64,000 nucleotides of DNA from Tetradesmus obliquus (GCA_030272155.1 CP126192.1:2452501-2516500), one strand, 5' to 3'; positions 10,701-22,611 are shown, numbered from the stretch's first letter. Numbers and translations: made by a program. Notes: generated by a model not told the origin, from the letters alone.

Positions 10701-11409
10701 GCCTTTGTGCATGGTGTACAGTAACATGGCTTGCATGGTGTCGACGTGTATGCAGTGCATGATGGCGTGGGATGGGGTATCAAGGTGATTGCTTCAGCGC
10801 TGGGTCATCTCACTGCGACGGTGTAAGCTGCTTGGCACCTGCTGACTCGCCCGCTGTCCCTGCCGCTGCCTCAACCCGCATCCACCCACATAGCTGCGGC
10901 TGCGTGACCCAGTGGATGGCGAGGTGACCATGCTGGAGTGCGCATACGACCAAGTTGAGGCGCAGATCCTTGCGCAGATGGCGCAGCACAGCGGCGACAG
11001 CAGCAGGAGCAGCAGCAACACCGCCAGCCAGGAAGAGGACACCCTGGCAGCAGCAGCAGCACAGCTGCGCAGCCATTCCAACTCCTCAAGCATCGATGAC
11101 CTCGTGGCAAGCGTCCTGCGCACCGGCAGCAGCAGCAGCAGTAGTTCGAACTACAGCTTGCAGGACGCGCTTGCAGGAGCCGAGCTGGACCCCATGGACT
11201 GGCTAGAGCGGTTTAAGGGTTTGAATGAGGCTGAGGCTCTGCAGGAGCTTGCTGCGATGAAGTACCTGGGCGGCCAGGCTGGTCTGCTGCGGCCCAGGGC
11301 CAGTGGTGGCTTTGGCTATGGGGCTAGGCCCGGCAGTGCAGTGGCGGCCAGCGGCAGCAGCAAGAAGAGCAAGAAGCGTGCAGCATCACGCGCAAACGCC
11401 AAGTATTGA
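7794..11409 (+). CDS. Ycf45/SPD1-type AAA ATPase, SpoIIIAA-like, probably plastid-targeted
   Basis: Exons: 7794-7941 (tentative), 8310-8452, 8725-8799, 9104-9296, 9702-9916, 10243-10608, 10894-11409; about 551 aa. The body closely follows the Ycf45 family of cyanobacteria and plastids, whose land-plant relative SPD1 is needed for seedling plastid development. Visible in order: [51 protein letters not shown], the Walker A loop GRPGVGKT (residues ~195-202), [15 protein letters not shown], Walker [11 protein letters not shown] (Asp/Glu ~273-274), [22 protein letters not shown] and VTLGDEEAR. The C-terminal ~170 residues are Ser/Lys-rich and divergent. The first exon ([14 protein letters not shown]..., basic, Ser-rich, transit-peptide-like) joins in phase only through a GC donor (GCAG|GCAAGC), so it is less certain than the rest. 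Mechanistic role in the plastid is not shown by sequence. Confidence 0.9.
9261..9430. repeat. 88-bp tandem echo of an exon end in the Ycf45-like gene
   Basis: The end of exon 9104-9296 plus the start of its intron ('ctggccacgttgacatgatc' through 'gtgttgcagga') recurs 88 bp downstream with scattered changes. The echo keeps 'catgatcaatgacatcctgg' and a weaker GT (G|GTTAGG). Confidence 0.85.
9997..10027. repeat. Echo of the end of exon 9702-9916
   Basis: The intronic 'gatgcctccaaacagcacca' resembles the exon end 'gatgcttccaagcagcacca' (near 9890) with two mismatches. The donor is not conserved. Confidence 0.65.
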
Positions 11410-13518
11410 GGCTGGCACGTGGGGTGGGTGAGGCTCTGGGGTGGTCAGCAGCTGTGAGGATCCTGCTGCAGGGATCCTGCAGTACTAGGAAGCCGGTACA
11501 TCCGGTGCTCGCGTGGTTGCTTGCAGTGCAATCCTGCAGGGGAGTAGCGGAGGGTGGGGAGATGCCTGTGTGGATGGCTGCTCTTAAAGGGAGTGCAATG
11601 CAGCGTGGGTGCATGGCTTGGTGCTACCTGGCCAGGCGCTTAGGGTTGCTTTGAGAGGGGAGAGGGTGTGAGGGGTTTGGGCAAAGTGTGTTGAACCAGC
11701 GACACACGCATGTACTACTATATGTGCTCATTTGTGCGACTGCATTGCGTCGGATGGAGCCCTACATGCTAACGGGGCTGCAATGTACGTCTCCAGCTGT
11801 ATACTAGGAATTGCTGGGTTGAAGGGGAATGGGGTCGCTCTGTGGTGTTGCTGCATCGCATTTGCTTTGTATGCCTGCTGCGCGCCAGCTGTCTGCTGCC
11901 TCAGCACGCTGTGCCGACACATGCCAGAGGCGAGACAAGGTGAAATCAAGCATTCTGTTTGCACAAGCAGTGCATCGCAAGAGTGTCGGCGATGGTTTGG
12001 TTGCAGAGTTGAGTGTGTGAATGCTGGCAGCGGTGCAGCATGCCAGAGATGGTCGTGTTCACCTGACAAAGCTGTGCGCGAGGGTTCCTTGGTTCGGCTG
12101 GATGAGAGCGCACTGACAGCATTTGTAATGCCGCTGCTGCAGCATGCGTACTCTGCATTCAGACTACGTGATAATAAAACGCGCACCTATTTGGCAGGTG
12201 TGATGCATGTGGTTGTTGGCTCAGGGAAAGCCGTAGGTTCCAGTGCTTTTGCTGTTCTGTGAAAGTGGGTTGATGCGCTGGGTGCAGTCAGGCGTGTTTG
12301 AGGGGCAGCTTTGCTTTCGTGTTTTGGGGCAAGAATGCCTCACACTTTTGCAACACTCACTACACAGGGTTGAGCCACATGCGGCATGCCCTTTGGTTTC
12401 GCTTGCGGTGCCAGCTTGCAAGTGCAGTGTTTCTGGCAAGGCCATTGGACGCAGCCAGTTGGCTGTACTTTGCAGGCGCCGTTGGTTTGGCAGGTTCGGC
12501 TCGCGCAGTAGACAGCTGCCGTGAATTTGTGAGCTTCGGATGGCTGAGCTTTACATGGTGGTTGCTTGCGCTGGCAGTTGCGTGCCTGCCACAGCAGTGA
12601 CGTTGTCTAGCGGCCAGGCGTGCACCAGCAGCTAGGCTTTGGCCAAGCACACTCTTTGACCGTGTTGTTGTCTGTCTGTTGTTGGAACCAAGCGGCACGC
12701 AATGTGCATGTTTGCAGTGCGCTGTGCTGCTTGCCTTGACCGCACATTCCATTTGGGACCTGCTGCACTCTGCTTGTCGTCATTGGCGCCAGCATCATAC
12801 TGGGATGGGGGTGCAGCTGCGCATGCGACAGTTGCTGGAGTGCGAGGGAGGAGGGCGGGGCGTTCTTTAGTGTTTTGCATGCTGGTGTTGTTTGAGTTCA
12901 CGTGGTAGGAACTGCTGCAAGGCAGGTCAGTTGCAACGCCTGTTGGGTGTTGGGTGAAGCAGCGTTGTTCTGTTTTCATTCACACTGTGTATCATACTTG
13001 TCTGGCAAGGCCTCGTGCTGCACAAGCTGGGGCCTGCACCTGTGTACTATTACTTGACGTCTGTATCTCATGCCTAGAACTGCGTGCGACCGGCGTTGTA
13101 TGTAGCATGGCGTGATCATAACGGCTAAAGTGCATATCGGCTATTAAAAATACAACACAAGCAGTGTTAGCCCGCCTGCACCACTGTTGGACCTGAAGGC
13201 AGTACCGTACTTCATCTCTGATAACCAGTACGGGCACACACTTGTCGCACCGGTAACAGTATGAGTATACAGTAGAGTATACACAAATGACTGTTGAGTG
13301 TTTCTTGAAAGCTTACATCACAGCCGTGAGATCCTGAAGGCCTCTACACAACCCTTGCTGCCCGATCGGCTTTCCAGTCTGCACTCGACGCCCCAGCCTG
13401 GCTTCTTATTGTGAGATTTTCCATACATAGCCGATTCACGGTCGCAGCTGCGTCGAGGGGTCAGATCACCATGCGTGAGCACCACACAGCAGAGAAGCAG
13501 TAGCAGTGTGACTAGGGC
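11410..13518. other. 3' UTR / intergenic region
   Basis: 2.1 kb without a recognisable gene. A TGTAA at 12124-12128 is the first candidate algal poly(A) signal after the ATPase stop and would give a 3' UTR near 0.7 kb. Several open frames occur (e.g. 12298-12600) but are Cys/Trp-rich with no family signature. The last ~250 bp before 13519 are AT-richer, with direct 'gagtatac' repeats near 13264-13282, and presumably hold the VPS33 promoter. Confidence 0.5.
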
Positions 13519-14193
13519 ATGGCCAAAACGAAGCCTGTCCTGCCTCTGCTCGAGGCAGGGCCCGTGCCTCTGGCGCAGATAAGGCAAGACGTATGGGGGT
13601 TGGAACTAGATACAGCATGCTGGTTATGTAGCAGGAGACGCTGAGCGCTGCTTCTGCTGCTGCAGGACAAACGCAAAGAAGCAGCTGGTAGACATTGTGG
13701 ACTCGGTGAGCACACTAGGCAACCCACGCAGTAGCTCTAGTGCCGCATATACGCTGTGATGGTTGTGATGAGGACCCGTTGCTGTTGCACACAATTGAGG
13801 TTCTCGCCAGCATGCCAGCACAGCGCAGTGCCCACAGCAGCTGCCCACAGTGCCGTGAACCCCATGGATGCCCAGCCCGCCCATGAAAACCCGTTCTGCC
13901 CATGCTGCTTGCATGAAAACCCGTTCTGCCCATGCTGCTTGCATGAAAACCCGTTCTGCCCATGCTGCTTGCATGAAAACCCGTTCTGCCCATGCTGCTT
14001 GCATGAAAACCATCTTCTGCACATGCATAACGACTTGCCGTAACTTGATGGTGCGCAGAAGCGTGGCAAGAAGGCGCTGATCCTAGACCCCGCCATCAGT
14101 GGCTCTCTCACCCAGCTGGACACGGGCCTCTCGGAGCTCTTCACGGAGCATGGCATCGTCAAGTGAGCAGCAGCAGCAGCAGCAGCAGCAACG

Positions 14194-14224
<31 letters not shown>

Positions 14225-17200
14225 GGCCTAGCGCCTATGCAGCTGTCTGGCGGCAGCTGTGGCAGTGTATGGCGGCTGGCAGGTGGCCCACAGCAATCAT
14301 GCAGCTCTGCAGCCTTCGGCACCATGGCCATGTGTCGCAAACAGCAGCTGCGGCACTGCTTGTCTTTGGCGTCTGCACTTGTGGCCAGGGGTTGAAACAT
14401 AAGAGCTCAGGCTGCAGGTGGGAATCAGCTGGCAGCAGCAGCGTCATGTGATGCACAGCAGGTCAGCAACGAATGCTGTGGTGAGGGCAGCAGGTGGAGG
14501 TAGGGCTCAGCACCTAGACCTATTGAGCTGCAGCAGCTGTGACCAGGGCAAAGCCAGATTCAGCAGCAGCACAGATAAGAGGTCCCTGCCAGATACCTGC
14601 AAGGTATTCACAAATCAGTGCGCGCACAGCGTGCCATGACACGGCAGCGAGTAGTGACACATCTTGGTATTGCTTCTGTGGCAAGCACATATTGCCTGCT
14701 CAACTTCCATAAACCATCCTGCACCTTGCAGACACGTCCCTATGCTGCTTACTTACCTTTGCGCCCCCCTTGCCATGCGCTGTGGCCTGATACCTTGTGC
14801 TGCTGCCGCAACCTGCTGCCGCTTGCTGCTGCTGCACCTGCCAGGCTGCTGTACCTGGAGAGGACTCGCCTGGATGACTCATCCTACAACTCAGTGGAGC
14901 CGCGCCTGGCTGATGTAAAGCCAGTCATCTACATTGCACGCGCCACGCTGGACAATGCACAGCTCATAGCATGGCAGGTCAAGGCAGCCTGCAGCAGCAG
15001 CAGCAGCAGCAGCCACGGTGGCAGCAGGTGAGGGGTGGAGAGCACGCAGCATGTGTGGTTGGCTATTTCCTGGCGCTAAGCTGTGTGTGCTGAACGCACG
15101 TTGAGGGCCGCATGTCTTATGTCACCCCCACTGTCATGCCACACTTGGACTGTTTTCCGTCTTTATATTCTGTAGGTTGTGTGTTTCAACAGCCACTGGG
15201 CTGCAGCACTGCACTGGACTTAGGCAAGGTCATGCGCTGCCCAATACCTCAGCTTGCGCACCATATTCAGCACTGCTGCCGGCTGCATGTGTGTAACGGA
15301 TGTGTGCGCGGCATGCAGGTCTGGCGCCGCCGCAGCTGCTGCTGCCGCGCAGCACGAGTTCAGCGTGTTCTGGGTGCCGCGGCGCTCCATTGCTGTTGAG
15401 AAAGTGCTGGAGGACGAGGGCGTGTATGGCTCCATCACGCAGGTGAGGCGCTTGAGGGCGCTGCAGGGGTCAGCCGTTTAACACATGTTATTTGTCTGTG
15501 CCTGCATGAAGTTGTCATTAGAAGAAGGATCTGCAGGCGAGGGAGGTACGGGTCAATAAATAAGCTGGGTATGGCTGCATCACGCAGGTGAGAAGGGGCG
15601 CCACAGGTGGTGCGTTGACACACATATAGACGCACGTGCGTGTTTGCACACATACGCGCGTCTGGTGCGTTGCGTGTGTGTGCGGCCTGACGCACAGCGC
15701 TGCGCCGCCATGGGGCTCGTCACGTTCATATGCATCTACACAGGCTTGCGAACACTGCTCACTTCTCGAGATGATCCGTTCAGTGCGACACCTGCATGCG
15801 TGTCCAAAGGCTTAAACATTTCTGTGTCTCTGGAATTTGCTGTATCACTGCTGTTTGTGTGCAGGGTGAGTTTGGGCTTGACCTGGTGCCGCTGGAGGAT
15901 GATGTGCTGTCACTGGAGCTGGACAGGGCCTTCAGGTGACTGAGGGTTCAGGGCTTTGGGTCCTAGGGCTTTGGGGTTGTAAGGAGGGCCTTCAGGTGCA
16001 ACTTCAGGGATGACAGGAGTTCAAGGCTTGGGTTTCTTGGGCACTGGGGTTCAGGGCTTGAGGATCTGGGAGTAGATAAATGCCTGATGCCAGGGTGAAC
16101 TGCATGGCAGCGTGAGGTACTGCTGTCAAATGCCAGCAGGGGGTGAGCAGGGTACCACAATGGCGCTGATGATCACTCAATGCGAACCTTGTCAATGGTT
16201 GCTGCTGCTGCTGCTGCTGTTGGCAGGGAGTGCACGCTTGAGGGTGACCCCTCCTCGCTGTTCTATGCCGCCAGTGCGCTGCTGAAGCTGCAGCAGATGT
16301 ACGGGCTCATACCACGCCTGCAGGTGCGCTGGCTGCTGCAGCATTACTGTCAGCCGGGTGGCAGGCATGTGTGGATTAAACAGACATGTTGGCTGCACTG
16401 CCAAGCATGTTATAGTTGAGGTGCTCAAGCATTGCCACCTGGGTCATGTATGCCTCTTTTGCTCTATACGCTGCAACACACTTCTGCTGGGTATGCTCAT
16501 ACTGCTGCTGCTGCTCCTGCTGGTGCAGGGCAAGGGCCCTGCAGCCAAGGCCGTGATGGATATGGCAGTGCGCATGCGGCGGGAGGCCCCGCTGCCTGCT
16601 GCCGCTGCTGCTGCTTGCCGCATCCACAGGGCAGTGCTGCTAGATCGGGAGGTGGACCCGATCACGCCCATGGTGACGCAGATAACGTTTGAGGGCTTGA
16701 TAGACGAGGTCACGGGCATCAAGCACGGCAGCGCACCCTACACGCCCAGCAGGTGGGTGTTGTTCGACCGATGTATGACCGATGTTTGACCAGCTTTGGA
16801 TGTCCTAGATGCTTGCAGGAAGGACAGGCCTCCTGGTCGGTTGTTATATCATCTGTGGTGCGTGCATCGTGCAGAGTGGGGTTGTGCTTGCTGTGATGAG
16901 GGTAAGCCTAAACTTCCGCGCAGCTGCAACGTCTTACTCGTCTCTCCTCGCACAGCTGCAAGTGTTGCTAATCAAGCGCCTGCATGGTGCGCTGCTGGGC
17001 TGCTGCTCCTGCATATGTTCACTGCATGCATGCAGGCGTGAGGCGGGTGCTGCTGAGTCAGCGCGGGGCCGGCCGGGCAGCACGCTGCTCAACAGCAGCG
17101 ACCCCTTCTACAGGGAGTTCAGGGACCTCCCCTACTACATCACCAGCCAGAGGTGCGTGGCTGTTGTTGCATTGTTGTTGCATTGCTATTTGGCTATGTT

Positions 17201-19799
17201 GCTATACAGGAGGAGGAGCCAGCCCGCGGAGCCAGCCGTTTTTAAAACATCAAGTTAAAGTTTTTTGCCTACGGCAAAAAATAAAATATTTTTTTTGACG
17301 CTTTAGCAAAGTGATGTAGCCATATACAAAATGATTAGTTTATCGTGCTTGCATCATGCAGCTGAGGCTGTTTGATGCCTGTCCTGCAAGGGTAGTCAAA
17401 GCCCTTGGCGGACTGCCTGGCACGGGTGCTGTCTCAACTGCCAGCAGCTCTCCTGCAAACCGGGCTTGCCAGCAGCGCCCCCCCCCCCCCCCCCGTTTTT
17501 GATTGCTTGCTGTTGCTTGCTGCTCTGTGATGCACCCTGCCTTCCCAACACACTGCCGCAGGCTGCAGCAGTATGCGCGTGATGCGCGCAAGGAGTATGC
17601 CGAGCTGGGCAGCAAGGACCTGAGCGGGCTCAAGTCATTCGTGAAGGGCCTGCCCAAGCTGCTGCTGCTGGACAGGCTCAGCGACCTGGCGGTGCCTGTG
17701 GCGGAGGTGGTCAAGGAGCAGGTGGGGTTGGCTGCTGCTGCTGCTGCCGCTGGTTCTGCCACTGCTGCCGCTTCTGCTTCTGCTGCTGCTGCTGTGGCTG
17801 CTGCTGCTGTGGCTGCGGGTGCTGCTGCTGCTGCTGCTGCTGCTGTGGCTGCTGCTGCTGTGGCTGCTGCTGCTGTGGCTGCGGGTGCTGCAGCTGCTGG
17901 CTTTCCTGCAAGGACATGAGATAGGACTATCGAGCATGGTATTGTGCTGTGCCTCAACTCTGCTGCCGGTTGATTCCAAGCTGCATTGCTGCCTTGGCTG
18001 CTGCGCTGGCTCAGGGCTTCCATGACCAGCTCGGTGCAGCCAGGCATACCTGCTCCCTGCACGCACTTGGCTCAATGCTGCACTGCTGTCTGCTGCATGG
18101 TGCACCACTGTCTGCTGCATGCTGGCACTGTGTTGTGGTGGCCGCAGGAGTCACTTGACCGGCTCAAGGCTGAGAGTGACCTGCTGCTGCTGCTGGCTTT
18201 CCTACAAGGCCTTGATCAACAGCATCACAGAGCATGGTCACCACAATACGGTGTTGTGCTGTGCCTCGGCTCTGCTGCCAATTGATGTCAAATTGCCCTG
18301 CTGACCTGGCTGCAGGAGTTTCATGACCGGCTGAAGGCTGAGGCCGACCTGCTGGAGGGCTTCGACACCGAGGAGAGCGTGGCCTACATACAGGTGCAGC
18401 AGCAGCAGCAGTAGCAGCAGCAGCAGCAGCGGCGGCGGCAGCTGGTGTTGATATTTTGACTAATTGCTGCAGCAGATTTTTTGTGAAGAGACTGTCACCA
18501 GCAACAGGGAAGCACTGGCCATCAGTCTGTTTTGCTGTTTGCCATCCTTCAGTCACATGCGGCAATGTAACTGTGTGCTGGCATCACCAAGCTGCTCATG
18601 CGCTGCTCCACCTGAACTGGCTGCATTGTGTTGGGAAACTGCACGCGTCTGCAGGGCCAGATGTGGCGTGGCGCGGATCCTGTGCAGGTGCTGCGGCTGC
18701 TGTGCCTGCTGAGCTGCACTGCTGGTGGCCTACCCAAGAAGCATGGTGACAGCCTGCGCAGCGAGTTCCTGGCTGCGTACGGCCACCAGCACCTGCTCAC
18801 GCTCAACAACTTGGAGCGCGCAGGTTGGTATACTGACGCTGCGGCTGCTCAGCGCACTGTGCTGCTATACTCACTGCTATGCATTTACCTTGGTCTTTTG
18901 GAAGATCAAAGAGTTGTACAGATTGGGAATTCACATTGTGCCGGGTGCTTCAGACCTTATTCTGAAGTTGATTGAACCACTGGGTAGTGTGACCCTTACG
19001 TGTTTCAGGGTGACAGGGGGTTATGCAGCTGACAGCTCCAACACCATTGCACTTCACTAGCGACATCGCACACTTGTGTGCGTGCCATTCACTGTGCTTG
19101 CTTGCTTTCCCCACGAAACTCTCCGTCTCCCCCGCCCCTGCCGTATACATTGCGAGCACCCCAGCATCCGTGCGAGCACCCCAGCACCCCAGCACCCTGC
19201 ACACTCACCGACTTCCCCCGCACAATGCTAAACCGCCGCCCCGCCAGGCCTCCTTAAACCGTACCAGTCCGGCGCCCGCGCGCAGTTCTCAACCCTGCGC
19301 AAAGCCCTGCGCCTGGTCATGCCGGAGCAGGACCCGCAGCTGTCTGCCATCCCAAGCGATGTTAGTCACATCTACAAGGGCTATGCGCCGCTGTCAGTGA
19401 GGCTGGTGGAGGCTGCGCTGGGTGGCGGCTGGGGCCCTGTGAGCGAGGTGCTGTCGCTGCTGCCTGGCGGGCAGTTTGACGCGCTGCAGGTGGGTTGATG
19501 GGTGGGTTGTTGGTCAGCGGCTGTGTTCAGGTGTGTTGATGTAGTCAATACAGGACGATGAGAGATTGCATTTGGCAGCGTGCCAGGCTGCTGCTGCTTG
19601 CTCCGGCACGGTACGGTTGGATAGCATAGTGCCACCAGCAATGCTGTCGTAGCTGCTCAAAGTCGGGTATGAGCATGTGAGTGACAGCAGTTGGCATCAC
19701 ATTGCGTCTACAGCATTTGAGCGTCAGCAAAATTACAACCCTGTGACGTGTGCTGAGCTGCAAGCAGTGATGCACATCTTATGCGTATCTCACACCTGT

Positions 19800-19857
<58 letters not shown>

Positions 19858-20283
19858 TGCTGGAGCCCTCAGGGCAGGTGGTGGACAAGGCCTTCAAGCC
19901 CAGCAGCAGCAGCGCTGCCGGTGAGCAGGCGGGTTTGGCATGTGGCTGCGCTGCTTGTTGACTTGTTGGTGCTTGCGGGTGCACAGCTGAATACGCGTGT
20001 GCGTGCTGCAGTGGTCTGCTTGCTGTTACTTGCGCTTGCCAGCATCTGCATGTCCAAGTTCGTTCAACGTCCTCAAGCGCTGCTGTGTTGCGCGTGCGCT
20101 TGCAGATGCTGCTGTTGCTGCTGCAGCAGGCGAGCCTGAGATAGTGCTGCTGGTGATGCTGGGAGGCATAACGTTCTCGGAGGTGCGTGGCGGCGCTACA
20201 CAGCTGTACGCTGCTGCTTTTGCCTGCAAAGGAGCTGCACGCATACAACCCTGGGTATGACAGCATGCATTGAGTAGGTGCTC

Positions 20284-20350
<67 letters not shown>

Positions 20351-20490
20351 ACAAGCTTCTGCACAGCACATGCCTGGCATCTAGTGGCAGAAGCATGCGG
20401 GCGCAAGCAGCCTGTACTGCGCCTGTGTGCTTGTGTTAGGTGCTGTCATCAGCTGTGCCATGCTGCTGAGCCCGCGCTGTCCACCTTCTA

Positions 20491-20527
<37 letters not shown>

Positions 20528-20685
20528 GTGCACCTGTTGGTGTGCAGATAAGTGCGCTGCGCTTCCTGTCCAGCCGCCCAGAGAACAACGTGCGCTTCCT
20601 GGTGCTCACCACCAAGATCATCAACGGCAGGACGCTGCTGGAGAGCTTCATCGACCCGCCAGCAAAGAGCACGCGCAAAGCGTGA
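13519..20685 (+). CDS. VPS33: Vacuolar protein sorting protein VPS33 (Sec1/Munc18 family)
   Basis: SNARE-binding SM subunit of the HOPS/CORVET tethering complexes, acting in fusion at endosomes and the vacuole. Sixteen exons fit in phase (642 aa; family ~600): 13519-13583, 13666-13705, 14059-14162, 14845-15027, 15319-15442, 15865-15935, 16227-16323, 16529-16752, 17036-17152, 17562-17721, 18316-18393, 18655-18823, 19248-19489, 19857-19920, 20130-20182, 20548-20685. Matches to plant VPS33 in order: RGKKALILDPAISGSL, FSVFWVPRRSIAVEKVLEDE, LVPLEDDVLSLELD, LEGDPSSLFYAA, LLDREVDPITPM, TFEGLIDE, LKSFVKGLP, VQVLRLLCLLS, GLPKKHGDSLR, LNNLERAG, LRKALRLV, YKGYAPLSVRLVE, GGITFSEISALRFLS and LTTKIINGRTLLESF. 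Exon 1 joins exon 2 with correct family spacing only through a GC donor (ATAAG|GCAAGA); the alternative GT donor at 13591 needs a different acceptor. A Ser/Ala-rich loop precedes the PRRS segment. Confidence 0.94.
13882..14022. repeat. 30-bp minisatellite, 4.7 copies, in VPS33 intron 2
   Basis: Units starting 'catgaaaacccgttctgccc' at 13882, 13912, 13942, 13972 and a partial at 14002. The four full copies are identical as read; the last diverges. No exon similarity was noticed. Confidence 0.95.
14168..14221. repeat. (CAG)n tract just after a VPS33 donor
   Basis: CAG triplets with one ACGG interruption begin 5 bp into the intron that follows exon 14059-14162. Confidence 0.9.
15567..15591. repeat. 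Echo of the end of VPS33 exon 5 with intact donor
   Basis: Intronic 'gtatggctgcatcacgcagg' repeats the exon end 'gtatggctccatcacgcagg' (15426-15445) with one mismatch. It retains CAG|GTGAG, so it could act as an alternative 5' splice site. Confidence 0.75.
17235..17345. other. AT-rich island with a perfect hairpin in a VPS33 intron
   Basis: About 110 bp of A/T-rich sequence in otherwise GC-rich DNA. It contains an inverted repeat, ttttttgcc (17261-17269), loop tac, ggcaaaaaa (17273-17281), followed by an A/T run with eight T. The composition and short palindrome recall organellar DNA of green algae, so an organelle-derived insertion is possible. Confidence 0.5.
17478..17494. repeat. Poly-C tract (17 C) in a VPS33 intron
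   Basis: Uninterrupted C run about 65 bp upstream of the acceptor of exon 17562-17721. Confidence 0.9.
17890..18355. repeat. Imperfect duplication including an echo of VPS33 exon 11 start
   Basis: 18148-18187 reads 'caggagtcacttgaccggctcaaggctgag...', a diverged copy of acceptor plus exon start at 18313-18352. The adjoining intron, 'ctgctggctttcctgcaagg' through 'ttgtgctgtgcctc', is likewise present at about 17897 and 18190. Together they imply an older tandem duplication that carried part of the exon. Confidence 0.7.
19805..19853. repeat. (CTG)16 tract just before a VPS33 acceptor
   Basis: Perfect CTG run ending in the acceptor (CTGCCAG) of exon 19857-19920. Confidence 0.9.
20287..20350. 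repeat. (CTG)21 tract in the last VPS33 intron
   Basis: Perfect CTG run within intron 20183-20547; a second (CTG)11 run lies at 20494-20526 shortly before the acceptor. Confidence 0.9.
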
Positions 20686-21414
20686 TGCTGTGGCGGTGGA
20701 TTTCCTTGCGGCACGCTGGTTCAGCACTGCAGCTGCTGCACCGCCATGGAGAGTGCTTGCTGACAGCATGCAGAGCTGCTTGCTTAAGGCATGGTTTTGC
20801 ATTCGGATGCAAGCGTGTGCCTAGCACAAGCTTGTGTTGATGGGTTTCAATATGTGCATGGACTGATGAGCCCTTGGCACAGCTGCCTGCCACAGCATTC
20901 GAGAACTGCTTGCTGCTGACAAGCAGTAGTGGCAATAGCCTGCAGTGCAGCAGGCATGGTCCTCGTGTGCACATCAAAGGATGGCCAGATGGATGTGTTT
21001 GAGCGTTTGACGTTTCGTGTTGGTGAGTTTGCTTTCTCCTGCAGCAGTTGAGGTTTTGCCCACATGCAGCTGCTGCTGGGAAGCCTTTTGCTGATTACTG
21101 TCATGGTCCGAGCGGCTGATCTGGTGTCACAAGCAGATAAAAGTAATTGAACAATCAATTTGTGAGCTGCACAATGATTTCGCGCTGACTGTAGCTGCCC
21201 TTTTACTCGTCAGGGCCTCAGGTATAGGGCCAGGAATAAGACTGGCAGCTGCCCTGCACTAAGACAGCGCGTCGCAAACCAAAGTACAATCGACAGCGTT
21301 TGGTGGTAGCTTTCTGTCGTCTCTCACCAGTTCGTTCACACGCCATCCCACACTCCACTACAGGATGCTCGCACAGCGAAGCACCATGGGCTTGACAGCC
21401 CGGCAGTCCGTAAG
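20686..21414. other. VPS33 3' flank / upstream of the next gene
   Basis: No gene recognised. No TGTAA was seen here, so the VPS33 poly(A) site is not placed. The sequence 'ccactacag|GATGCTCGCAC' at 21355-21372 could be an acceptor that extends the first exon of the next gene upstream, giving an in-frame QDARTAKHHGLDSPAVRK before its ATG. Confidence 0.4.
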
Positions 21415-22571
21415 ATGTACACCACCATTGAAAGCAGTGGTAAGCTCTACGGAAAGCCGATCACGTTGGTGCAGCCCAGTGCACTTGCTGCTGCTGGAGC
21501 TCAGCTTGCATTGTGGATGGCTGCAGGTGCTTCCATACCGCAAAAGCTGTGTAGCACAATACTCCAGTGAACCATCCGCACCAGGTGAACAGCTAGGATG
21601 GATCACGAGGGCAGAAGCACATGTCGGAGTTCACGTCGCCGATATATTCTGATCTCTGCAATGCATTTGCGTGAAGGTGTACGCGCTTTGCATACAACAC
21701 ATAATTTCAAGCGATGTTTGTTGCACAGCGTAGCAGCGGTCAGGCGTGCAGAATTAGTGCGGAGTGCTTGGTCGTGACCTCTTGTGCGGGCAGTATATCG
21801 CACAGCCCGCTTCGTAGCATGCTGTGCAGCCCAGTCAACGCATGGACCTCAGCAGCTCAGCATGCTGATCTTTGCTGCAGCAGCTGCTGCTGAATGGCAG
21901 CTAGCCCTTGGCTGCACAGTCAGCATGTCAGCTCGCAGCAGCAGTACCTGCTGCCAGCATGCTCTATCTTCCTCTGCTGGCACCAGCTGTCTATCCTACC
22001 GCTTTCAAGCCAACAAAACAACTCAAGCAACAGCAATCCACAATACACAAGCACATGCGAATGGCATTCTCTTGGCCCTGCTCTGTGCATCTTTGCCCAC
22101 AACCTGAGCTGCACAGTGCTTCCAACCTCCCCTGATCGCCGCCTCCCCACTCCCCCCTGCGCCTCACAAAATGCCCCTTCCAACCCCCCCCCCCCCCCCC
22201 CCCCATGCAGACACGCTGGAGAACGTGGTGCACCTGGACTGCGAGGGCCGGGTTGAGAAGCTGACGCTGGTCAACCGCCGCATCCAGCTGCGCGCAGTCA
22301 AGGAGGCTTTCGGGCTGTCCTCCGTGCGCATCAACGGGCGGCTGGAGCCCACGGATGACGAGGGCTACACCATCACCAAGTTCAATCCGCAGACCACGCT
22401 AGCCATCAGCGGGCAGCCCTCCACAGGTGATGAGGCAGCACGTTGTATTGCGTACGGCTATGCACCGCAAAACACCTATCCAAGATATCTTAGCCCTGGT
22501 GCAGTGCTTTTCAGTTTAGTGTGCAGCTCAGTGGAGCAAGAGTGTTGAACCTCACCTGGCTGCTGCTGCTG

Positions 22572-22611
<40 letters not shown>

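Noticed and set aside
12298..12600. 100-codon hydrophobic plus-strand frame after the ATPase gene
   Set aside because: Lies past the candidate poly(A) signal, has no acceptable splice partners and no recognised family; not supported as a gene.
13882..14022. Regular 30-bp repeats resembling a CRISPR array
   Set aside because: Units are directly adjacent without spacers, in a eukaryotic intron, with no cas genes; it is a minisatellite.
14977..15333. Shorter VPS33 exon 4/5 boundaries (donor at 14978, acceptor at 15352)
   Set aside because: Also in phase, but the donor AG|GTGAGG at 15028 is much stronger and pairs in phase with the acceptor at 15318; the short version would leave a shorter loop than in plant VPS33.
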